This document shows positions 1 to 7,043 of a DNA stretch of 20,440 nt, piece by piece. This stretch comes from Holophagaceae bacterium UBA692 (lineage in GTDB: Bacteria > Acidobacteriota > Holophagae > Holophagales > Holophagaceae): positions 22,031-42,470 of the forward strand of contig DBMS01000186.1 in assembly GCA_002297665.1 (NCBI GenBank). Reading direction: 5' to 3'. Made by a program: the position numbers and the translations under genes. Every line of letters begins with the position of its first letter. Within the stretch, counting starts at the first letter, position 1. The notes under the pieces were generated by a model. It searched no databases. It had not been told where the DNA came from and worked only from the letters and a program-made list of their open reading frames with translations.

Positions 1-1308
1 CGGTCCGTGCTGGTCATCGAGAAGATGAAGCTGCCCGGGGGCAACTCGGCCCTCAGCGGCGGCCTGTTCGCGGCGGCCAACGCCCCCCTCCAGGCCGCCG
101 ACGGCATCGAGGACTCGCCCGCCCTGATGGCCGAGGACATGTTCAAGGCCGGCCACGGGCTCAACCACCCCGAGCTGGTGCGAACCGTGGCGGAAGGGTC
201 CCTGGGGGCCTTCCTGTGGTGCCGGGACGACCTCGGGGTGGTCTTCGCCGACAGCCTCCACCACGGCGGCGGGCACTCCGTCCCGCGCATCTACAGCCCC
301 GCCAACTGCTCGGGCTCCGTGATCCTCCAGGCCATGCTGGTGAAGTGCCGGGAGTTGGGGATCCCCATCCGGCTGCAGACCGCCATGAAGGGTTTCATCC
401 AGGATGCCGGCGGCGCGGTGGTCGGCGCCGAGGTGATCGCGGACTACATCTTCCCGCGGGAGGGCAGCGGGTCCGTGCGGAGGATCGGGGCGGCCCGCGG
501 GGTCGTCCTGGCCACCGGCGGCTACTGCCAGGACGTGGAGTTCCGCAAGGTCCACGACCCCGGCCTGGGCGCGGCGCTGGAGACCACCAACCACCCCGGG
601 GCCACGGCCGAAGGCCTGGTGAGCGCTCTTAGGATCGGCGCCACCCCGGTCCACCTCTCCTGGTTCCAGATGGGGCCCTGGACGTCCCGGGACGAGGAGG
701 GCTGGGGCGTCAGCACCATGTTCTCGGTGCTGGTGGGCCTTCGCCACGGCGTGATGATCGACGCCTGCACGGGACGCCGCTTCGTGAACGAACTGGCCGA
801 CCGCCTTTCCCGCTCCCAGGAGATGGTCGCCGCGGGCCGGGACCCCATGCTGATCGTGGGCGGCGTGGCGGCGCGCCAGTACCCCAACCTGGCGCAGTGC
901 CTGAAGCGGGGCGCCGTGAAGCGTTACGGGACGCTCGAGGAGCTGGCCCGGGACCAGGCCATCGATTCCGCCGCGCTCGCGGCGACCCTGGAGCACTACA
1001 ACCGTTCCCTGGACGAAGGCGTCGACGAGGAATTCGGCCGGCCCCTGGGAACCCAGGAGCGCTACCGCATCGAACCGCCCTACCACCTGGTGCGCCTCCG
1101 GCCCAAGCTCCACTACTGCAACGGCGGCATCCAGATCGATTCGGGCGCCCGGGTCCTGGACCTGGGCCGGCACCGGCCGATCCCGGGCCTCCACGCCGCC
1201 GGCGAGGTCACCGGCGGGGTTCACGGGGCCTGCCGGCTGGGCGGCGTCGCCATCCCCGAATGCATCGTGTTCGGGCGGATCGCCGGGCGGAACGCGGCCG
1301 GCCTATGA
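1..1308 (+). CDS. FAD-dependent oxidoreductase, fumarate reductase/succinate dehydrogenase flavoprotein-like (5' end cut by the window)
   Basis: The reading frame is open from base 1. Its first visible residues (SVLVIEKM, then GGNSALSGG) match the part just after the N-terminal GxGxxG dinucleotide fold of the flavocytochrome c/FrdA family, so the true start lies upstream and 435 codons are visible. Other family signatures are an ATGGY segment near visible residue 173, a FVNE segment followed by an arginine (ADRLSRSQ), and the C-terminal FAD-binding block HAAGEVTGGVHGACRLGG. The family transfers hydride between FAD and a small unsaturated acid or related substrate. Two positions that are catalytic histidines in fumarate reductases seem altered: FQMGPW where HPT-like residues are expected, and LHYCNGG in place of HHTMGG. 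The substrate may therefore not be fumarate. No haem or signal region is visible. Family is confident; substrate is unknown. Confidence 0.85.
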   Translation, partial: RSVLVIEKMKLPGGNSALSGGLFAAANAPLQAADGIEDSPALMAEDMFKAGHGLNHPELVRTVAEGSLGAFLWCRDDLGVVFADSLHHGGGHSVPRIYSPANCSGSVILQAMLVKCRELGIPIRLQTAMKGFIQDAGGAVVGAEVIADYIFPREGSGSVRRIGAARGVVLATGGYCQDVEFRKVHDPGLGAALETTNHPGATAEGLVSALRIGATPVHLSWFQMGPWTSRDEEGWGVSTMFSVLVGLRHGVMIDACTGRRFVNELADRLSRSQEMVAAGRDPMLIVGGVAARQYPNLAQCLKRGAVKRYGTLEELARDQAIDSAALAATLEHYNRSLDEGVDEEFGRPLGTQERYRIEPPYHLVRLRPKLHYCNGGIQIDSGARVLDLGRHRPIPGLHAAGEVTGGVHGACRLGGVAIPECIVFGRIAGRNAAGL

Positions 1309-1343
1309 ATCCAACATTCGGTGGGCGACCCCCTGGAAACCCT

Positions 1344-1371
1344 TTGAGCCCCGGCCCATAGCCGCGACAAT
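1344..1371 (+). promoter_or_regulatory. Putative sigma70-type promoter for the histidine kinase gene
   Basis: A TTGAGC box at 1344-1349 and a GACAAT box at 1366-1371 are separated by 16 bases, and the -10-like box ends 22 bases before the preferred kinase start at 1394. Four of six -35 bases match TTGACA. The site lies in the short gap after the flavoprotein gene. This is a visual match only. Confidence 0.35.
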
Positions 1372-1377
1372 GGACCC

Positions 1378-1383
1378 AAGGAG
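1378..1383 (+). promoter_or_regulatory. Ribosome binding site that decides the kinase start
   Basis: AAGGAG stands 10 bases before the ATG at 1394. An in-frame ATG at 1370 has no comparable site and overlaps the likely -10 box, so 1394 is preferred. Confidence 0.5.
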
Positions 1384-1393
1384 CCCCCAGACC

Positions 1394-2779
1394 ATGCCCG
1401 ACGCTCATCCGGATCTTTCCCAGCGGATGACCCTGCCCGTCCTGCCCTGGGCCCTGGCCGTGGCCGGGGGGGCCGTCATGGCCAGCGACATCGAGCCGGT
1501 GCTGCGGGTCGCCGGGTTCCTGGCCGCCGCGGGGGGCGGGGCCGCCCTGGCCCTTGCCATGAGGCGGCACCGGGAGACCATGGCCCGGCTCCTGGCGGTC
1601 ATCCCCCTGCCCGGGAAGGGCGAGGAGCTGTTCCGGGACCTGCCCCGGGCCTGGGCGGCCCTGGAGGCCGAAAAGGAACGCCTGGCCACGGAGGTGGAGG
1701 CCGAGGACCAGGTGCGCCGCCAGATCCTGGCCAACCTGCGCACGGGCATCGTGCTCCTGGGCCTGGACCGGCAGATCCGGCTCTTCAACCCCAAGGCCCG
1801 GACCATCCTGGGCGCCTCCAGCCACCTGGGCGAGGGCGAATCCCTGGTGTCGGCCTTCCGGGAACCCGAGAGCCTGCGCAACCTCCAGGACGCCTACGCG
1901 GGCGCCTTCCGGGAGTGGACCCTCAAGCGCAACCCCCGCACCATCCGCCTGCGGGCCGTCCCCTTCCCGGCCCCCGCCCAGGAGGGCACCTGGGTGCTGG
2001 TCACTTTGGACGACATCACCCACTTCGAGGCCCTGGAAACCACCCGCCAGAAGTTCATCTCAAACGCCAGCCACGAGCTGAAGACGCCGGTCACCGGCAT
2101 CCGGGTGGCGGTCGAGAACCTCCAGGACGGCGGCCTGGTGCTGCCCGAGGGCGACACCAGCCTGAAGATCATCCTGCGCAGCCTGGACCGCATGGTCATG
2201 CTCCTGGACGACATCTCCGAACTCAGCCGCATCGAGACCGGCGCCCTGCGCCTGGAGCCCCGGCCCCTGGCGGTGGGCCCCTTCATGGCCGAGTTCCTGG
2301 AAAGCGTCGAGCCCCTGGGGCGGAGCCGGAACGTGCGGATCCGGCCGGAAGTGGACCCGGGCGCCCTGGACCTGGCCTTCCGGGCCGACCCCATGCGCCT
2401 GGGCCAGCTCCTGGAGAACCTGGTGTCCAACGCCGTGAAGTTCGGGCCGCCGGAATCGGAGGTGCGCGTCGCCGCGCGCCTGGAGGGCGACGTCCTGGCC
2501 TTTTCCGTGACCGACCAGGGGCCGGGGATCGGCTCCCAGGACCTGCCCCGGATCTTCGAGCGCTTCTTCCGGGCCCCGGCCACCCGGGGCGTGCCGGGCA
2601 CCGGCCTGGGCCTCTCCATCGTCAAGCACCTGGCCGTCCTCATGGGCGGCGAGGTGGACGTCCAGAGTGAGCCGGGCCGGGGCGCCACCTTCACCTTCCG
2701 GCTTCCGGCGGCCGAAACCGGGAGGCCGTCCATGCATTCTTCGGCCCCGAACAACACATGGACAGCCTCCTCGTCCTGA
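1394..2779 (+). CDS. Membrane-bound sensor histidine kinase (PhoR-like)
   Basis: This 461-residue protein senses a signal, autophosphorylates on histidine and should pass the phosphate to a response regulator. Two hydrophobic segments (about 13-29 and 37-52) with almost no loop between them anchor it in the inner membrane. A linker/coiled segment and a PAS-like domain (about 105-205) follow. The H-box SNASHELKTP has its histidine at 227. The ATPase domain shows an N-box (LLENLVSNAVKFG, about 341), a D-box (VTDQGPGIG, about 372), an F-box (IFERFF) and a G2-box (GTGLGLSIV, about 401). The order matches PhoR-type kinases that lack a large periplasmic sensor. About 25 residues of low-complexity tail follow the ATPase domain. 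No response regulator is present in the window, so its partner is unknown. It lies 34 bases before the debranching enzyme; a link to glycogen control is possible but only positional. Confidence 0.9.
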   Translation: MPDAHPDLSQRMTLPVLPWALAVAGGAVMASDIEPVLRVAGFLAAAGGGAALALAMRRHRETMARLLAVIPLPGKGEELFRDLPRAWAALEAEKERLATEVEAEDQVRRQILANLRTGIVLLGLDRQIRLFNPKARTILGASSHLGEGESLVSAFREPESLRNLQDAYAGAFREWTLKRNPRTIRLRAVPFPAPAQEGTWVLVTLDDITHFEALETTRQKFISNASHELKTPVTGIRVAVENLQDGGLVLPEGDTSLKIILRSLDRMVMLLDDISELSRIETGALRLEPRPLAVGPFMAEFLESVEPLGRSRNVRIRPEVDPGALDLAFRADPMRLGQLLENLVSNAVKFGPPESEVRVAARLEGDVLAFSVTDQGPGIGSQDLPRIFERFFRAPATRGVPGTGLGLSIVKHLAVLMGGEVDVQSEPGRGATFTFRLPAAETGRPSMHSSAPNNTWTASSS

Positions 2780-2813
2780 TCCCGTCCCCGAGGTGCCCTT
2801 GACCCAGCCCGCC

Positions 2814-5800
2814 ATGACCCCCGCACCCGGCAGCCGCATCGTCCGCTACGTGGGCGACCGCGTGCGCTTCACGCTCGAGGGCGAGGGCCCGGCCTTCCTG
2901 CGCACCAACCTCACCCGGGGCGCCCAGGCCCGCCAGGAGGTCATCGCCCTCTCCGGGGCCGCCACCAGCGCCGCCCGCACCTTCGCCGGGGCCTCGTGGC
3001 GGGACATCCCCCTGACCCGGCGGGACGGCCTGTGGGAACTGGACCTGCCCCTGACCGAGGTGGGCCACTTCCGGGCCAAGGCCTACCGCCTCGACGCCGA
3101 AGGCGCCCAGCACTGGCCCGAAGGGGAGGACGTCGGCATCTCCGTCCACCCCGACCACCTGCGCACGGGCAACACGATCTACTGCGCCTTCCCCCGCATG
3201 TTCGGGGCCGGCCGCACGGGGCGCAGCACCCGGGAGCCCGTGCTGGACGAGCAGCTCAACACCCTGGACCAGCGGGGCTTCACCGTCATCCCCCCTTCGG
3301 GCAAGCTGCGCGAGCTCACCGCCTGCGTGCCCCACATCCTGGAGACGCTGGGCTGCCGCATCCTGCACCTGCTGCCCCTGGGGCCCACCCCCACCACCTT
3401 CGCGCGCTTCGGGCGCTTCGGCAGCCCCTACGCCCAGCAGGACCTCACCGCCATCGATCCGGCCCTGGTGGAGTTCGACGAGCGCACCACGGGCGTCGAG
3501 CAGTTCCAGGAACTGGCCCACGCCGTGCACCTGCGCGCGGGCCAGGTCTTTCTCGACATCGTGGTCAACCACACCGGCTGGGGCTCGCGGCTCATGGAGG
3601 GCCGGCCCCAGTGGTTCCACCGGAACCCCGACGGCACCTTCCACAGCCCGGGCGCCTGGGGCGTGACCTGGGGCGACCTGGTGGAACTGGACAACCGGCA
3701 GCCGCACCTGTGGGACGTGATCGCGGAATCCCTCCTCACCTGGTGCCGGCGCGGCGTGGACGGCTTCCGCTGCGACGCCGGCTACATGGTGCCGCTGCCG
3801 GCCTGGCAGTACATCGTCGCCCGGGTGCGCCAGGAGTTCCCCGACGCGGTGTTCCTGCTGGAGGGCCTGGGCGGCGCCTGGGAGCTCACGGAGACCCTGC
3901 TCACCGAAGGCGGCATGCAGTGGGCCTATTCGGAGCTGTTCCAGAACCACGCCCCCCGGGACGTGGCCGCGTACCTGGACCACGCCCTGCGCCAGGGCGA
4001 GCGCATCGGCCCCCTGGTGCACTACAGCGAGACCCACGACAACGACCGCCTGGCCCGGCGCGGCGCCGACTGGTCCCTGCACCGCAACCGCCTGTGCGCC
4101 CTCGCCAGCCTTTGCGGCGCCTTCGGGTTCACCGGCGGCGTGGAGTGGCTGGCCACCGAGAAGATCGAGGTGCACCAGGCCCGGGGCATGGCCTGGGGCG
4201 CCTCGGAGAACCTCGTGGAGGAGCTGGCGGCCCTCAACCACCTGCTGGGTTCCCACCCGTGCTTTTTCGACGGGGCGCGCCTGGAGCGCCTGAGCTCGGG
4301 CGAATCGCCCGTGCTGGCGCTGCGCCGCGTCTCGTGGGACGGCCGGGACCAGGTGCTGGTGCTCGTGAACCTCACCATGGAACCCCAGGAGTGGCTGCTC
4401 ACCGCCCCCGCCTGGGAGGAGCTGGAGCAGCCCTCCTCGGACCTCCTGGGCCAGGCCTTCCCCCGGCTCCGCCACAACCCGGGCGGCTCGGTGACCTTCG
4501 TGCTGCGGCCCTGGGCCGCCCACTGCCTGTCGGCGGCCCGCACCCCCCGGGGGCTGCCGGGGCCCTCGTACCGGGCGCGGCGCGCCCAGGCGGCCTGGGC
4601 CTACCAGGCCCTGGCCACCGTGCTTCCCGCCGAGACCCTGGGGCCGGCGTCCTGGGAGGACCTGGCGTCCCTGGCCGGCGCCGACCCCGCCGGCTTCCTG
4701 GCGTCCCTGGCCCACCTGGACCCCGCCGCGGCCCGGGCCGATCTCCCCGCCGCCCTGCGCGCGGCCCGGAACGGCTATCCCAGGGTCATCCGGTGGGGGC
4801 TGGGGGACCTGGGCCGGGTGACGCCCCTGCCGCCGGGGCACTGGCTCCTGGTGGAGGACGCCGCCCCCTTCGCCGTGTCGCTGCGGGTGCCGGGCCAGGA
4901 CCCCATCCACCTGCGCAGCGTCCCCTGGGACGCCGGCCACATGGCCGCCTTCCCCCCGTCCCTCCTGGCCCGGGCCCCCCGCCCCCTGGAGGCGGAGATC
5001 CAGCTGGAGCGCTTCAAGGAGGCCCGCACGCCGCCGCCCGGCAAGGTGCGCCTCCTTTCGGAAGAACCCGGCTTCGCGCGCCACGCCAAGGAAGGCTCCT
5101 GCCTGCTCACCAACGGCCGGGGCGGCATGGCCCGGCTGCGGGCCGACCTGGGCACGGTGGCCTCCAAGTACGACTGCCTGCTGGGCGCCAACCTCCACCC
5201 CGAGGTCCCCTGCGACCGCCACGTCCTGGCCAAGCGCCTGCGGGCCTGGGTGAACGCCGACGGCTTCCTGACGCCGCTGGACAGCGGGAACCTCGTGCAC
5301 TTCGCCCCCGGGCCCCCGGCGCGCTGGGTCTTCGCGGCCCCCGCGGGCGACGGCCGCGTGGCGCAGGTGGAGCTGACCCTCGACCTGCTGCCGGACCGCA
5401 ACACCGTGGTGGCCCGGTTCCGCCGCCCCGACGGGCCCCCGCCCATCGGCACCGACCTGCCCGGGGGCGCCCGCGTGGTCCTCACCGTGCGCCTGGACCT
5501 GGAGGACCGCGGCTTCCACGGCGAGACCCGGGCCGACGACGGCCTCGACCGCCATTTCAACGCCAGCACCCGGTCCCGGGAGGATGGCATGGGGTTCGTG
5601 TTCGAGCCCGGCCCCGGCCGGCGCCTCGCGGCCTGGACGGACCGGGGCCGCTGGACGCCCGAACCCGAGTGGAGCCTGGGCATCCCGCACCCGGTCGAGG
5701 CCTCCCGGGGCATGGCGGACCGCGGCGACGCCTGGAGCCCGGGCTGGTTCGAACTGCCCCTGGACCGCCCCGGCGCCGTGACCCTGGCCCTCTGCGCCGA

Positions 5801-7043
5801 CCCCGACGAGCCGGCCCCGGCCGAGCTGCACCGGTTCACCCAGCTGCGCGCCGAGGCCCTGGGCCGCTCCGCCCTGGCCCGGGACCCCTTCGGCCAGCAG
5901 CTCTGGGAGGCCTCCCGGGCCTTCCTGGCCCGCCGGGGCCAAGGCCTCACCGTCATCGCCGGCTACCCCTGGTTCCTGGACTGGGGCCGGGACACCTTCA
6001 TCGCCGCCCGGGGCCTTCTCGCCGGCGGCATGGCCGACGAGGTGCGGGGCATCCTGCGCACCTTCGCCGCCTTCGAGGACCGGGGCACCCTTCCCAACGC
6101 CCTCTCGGCGGATTCCACCGCGGACCGGGACACCTCGGACGCGCCCCTGTGGTTCGCCCTGGCCGCCGAGGAAGCCGGGGCCGAGGACCTCCTGCCCGTG
6201 CTGGAGGCCATCGCCCGGGGCTACCGCGACGGCACCCCCAACGGCATCAAGGTGGACCCGGACTCGGGCCTGGTGTGGAGCCCTTCCCACTTCACCTGGA
6301 TGGACACCAACTACCCCGCGGGCACGCCCCGCCAGGGCTACCCGGTGGAAATCCAGGCCCTGTGGATCCGCCTCCTGCGCCGGCTGGGCCCGGACTGGGC
6401 CGGGCTCGAGGCCCGGGCGTCGGCCTCGCTGGACCTCTTCTGGGACGAGGAGCTGGGCTGGTTCCACGACCACCTGGAGGCCCGGGAGGGCGTTCCCGCC
6501 GCCCTGGCCCGGGGCGACGGCCACCTGCGGCCCAACCAGCTCTTCCTGGTGAGCCTGGGCCTCGTGGAAGGGGAAAGGGCCCGGCGGGCCGTGGCCGCCT
6601 GCGCCCGGCACCTCCTGGTGCCCGGCGGGGTGCGCACCCTGGCGCCCCTGCCGGTCCTGACCCCCCTGCCCATCCACGGTCCCTCGGGCCTCCTGAACGA
6701 TCCCATGCACCCCTATTGGGGCCGCTACGAGGGCGACGAGGACACGCGGCGCAAGCCCGCCTACCACAACGGCACCGCCTGGGTGTGGCTCCTGCCCACC
6801 TTCTGCGAGGCCCTGGCCGCGGCCTACGGATTCGAGCCCCAGGCCGTTGAGGCCGCCCGGGCCTTCCTGGGCTCCCTGGACGGGCTGCTGGCCTCGGGCT
6901 GCCTGGGCCAGCTCCCGGAGATCCTGGACGGCGACGCCCCCCATGCCCAGAGGGGTTGCGACGCCCAGGCCTGGAGCGCCACCGAGGCCTTGCGCGTATG
7001 GCTTACACTGGACGCACACCCCCCGAGGAAACCGAATGGCTGA
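2814..7043 (+). CDS. Large bifunctional-type glycogen debranching enzyme: GH13 domain fused to GDE_N and GH133 (amylo-alpha-1,6-glucosidase) domains
   Basis: This protein of about 1,409 residues joins two glycosidase modules. The GH13 barrel occupies roughly 110-480: region I DIVVNHTG (D248), region II GFRCDAG (nucleophile D321), region III FLLEG (acid E350) and region IV ETHDND (D409), so all catalytic residues are present. A beta-rich linker follows. Then come a bacterial GDE N-terminal-like segment (LLTNGRGGMAR ... SKYDCLLGANL, about 760-800) and the C-terminal GH133 domain with YPWFLDWGRDTF (D1060), TSDAPLWFA, FTWMDTNYPAGTPRQGYPVE and YHNGTAWVW. The combination resembles eukaryotic debranching enzymes, in which one half transfers short glucan stubs and the other hydrolyses the alpha-1,6 glucose. 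It would act in the cytosol with GlgP on limit dextrin. The start is uncertain: ATG 2814, or TTG 2799 preceded by GAGG. It overlaps glgB by 8 bases. Whether the GH13 half is a transferase or a hydrolase is inference. Confidence 0.88.
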   Translation: MTPAPGSRIVRYVGDRVRFTLEGEGPAFLRTNLTRGAQARQEVIALSGAATSAARTFAGASWRDIPLTRRDGLWELDLPLTEVGHFRAKAYRLDAEGAQHWPEGEDVGISVHPDHLRTGNTIYCAFPRMFGAGRTGRSTREPVLDEQLNTLDQRGFTVIPPSGKLRELTACVPHILETLGCRILHLLPLGPTPTTFARFGRFGSPYAQQDLTAIDPALVEFDERTTGVEQFQELAHAVHLRAGQVFLDIVVNHTGWGSRLMEGRPQWFHRNPDGTFHSPGAWGVTWGDLVELDNRQPHLWDVIAESLLTWCRRGVDGFRCDAGYMVPLPAWQYIVARVRQEFPDAVFLLEGLGGAWELTETLLTEGGMQWAYSELFQNHAPRDVAAYLDHALRQGERIGPLVHYSETHDNDRLARRGADWSLHRNRLCALASLCGAFGFTGGVEWLATEKIEVHQARGMAWGASENLVEELAALNHLLGSHPCFFDGARLERLSSGESPVLALRRVSWDGRDQVLVLVNLTMEPQEWLLTAPAWEELEQPSSDLLGQAFPRLRHNPGGSVTFVLRPWAAHCLSAARTPRGLPGPSYRARRAQAAWAYQALATVLPAETLGPASWEDLASLAGADPAGFLASLAHLDPAAARADLPAALRAARNGYPRVIRWGLGDLGRVTPLPPGHWLLVEDAAPFAVSLRVPGQDPIHLRSVPWDAGHMAAFPPSLLARAPRPLEAEIQLERFKEARTPPPGKVRLLSEEPGFARHAKEGSCLLTNGRGGMARLRADLGTVASKYDCLLGANLHPEVPCDRHVLAKRLRAWVNADGFLTPLDSGNLVHFAPGPPARWVFAAPAGDGRVAQVELTLDLLPDRNTVVARFRRPDGPPPIGTDLPGGARVVLTVRLDLEDRGFHGETRADDGLDRHFNASTRSREDGMGFVFEPGPGRRLAAWTDRGRWTPEPEWSLGIPHPVEASRGMADRGDAWSPGWFELPLDRPGAVTLALCADPDEPAPAELHRFTQLRAEALGRSALARDPFGQQLWEASRAFLARRGQGLTVIAGYPWFLDWGRDTFIAARGLLAGGMADEVRGILRTFAAFEDRGTLPNALSADSTADRDTSDAPLWFALAAEEAGAEDLLPVLEAIARGYRDGTPNGIKVDPDSGLVWSPSHFTWMDTNYPAGTPRQGYPVEIQALWIRLLRRLGPDWAGLEARASASLDLFWDEELGWFHDHLEAREGVPAALARGDGHLRPNQLFLVSLGLVEGERARRAVAACARHLLVPGGVRTLAPLPVLTPLPIHGPSGLLNDPMHPYWGRYEGDEDTRRKPAYHNGTAWVWLLPTFCEALAAAYGFEPQAVEAARAFLGSLDGLLASGCLGQLPEILDGDAPHAQRGCDAQAWSATEALRVWLTLDAHPPRKPNG
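7004..7009 (+). promoter_or_regulatory. Possible -10 element upstream of glgB
   Basis: TACACT lies 26 bases before the glgB ATG, inside the end of the debranching gene. The surrounding 13-mer ATGGCTTACACTG (6998-7010) recurs exactly before the outer-membrane protein gene (11463-11475). No good -35 box is visible. Confidence 0.2.

Noticed and set aside
2758..2802. Short frame starting MDSLLVLIPSPR, reminiscent of the first strand of a response regulator
   Set aside because: Only 14 codons, no ribosome site and no further regulator sequence; too short to call a remnant.
2996..6850. Long plus-strand frame rich in Arg, Pro and Gly inside the debranching gene
   Set aside because: Out-of-frame reading of the same gene; no domain and extreme composition.
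2691..7019. A 1,442-codon open frame on the minus strand opposite the debranching gene
   Set aside because: It mirrors the codon structure of a very GC-rich gene, its translation is low-complexity Gly/Ala/Val/Gln/His without any domain, and the opposite strand has a clear enzyme.
6847..7035. N-terminal extension of the glgB frame
   Set aside because: It overlaps the debrancher coding end and reads as Arg/Pro/Trp-rich shadow sequence, while ATG 7036 has a proper ribosome site and gives normal family length.
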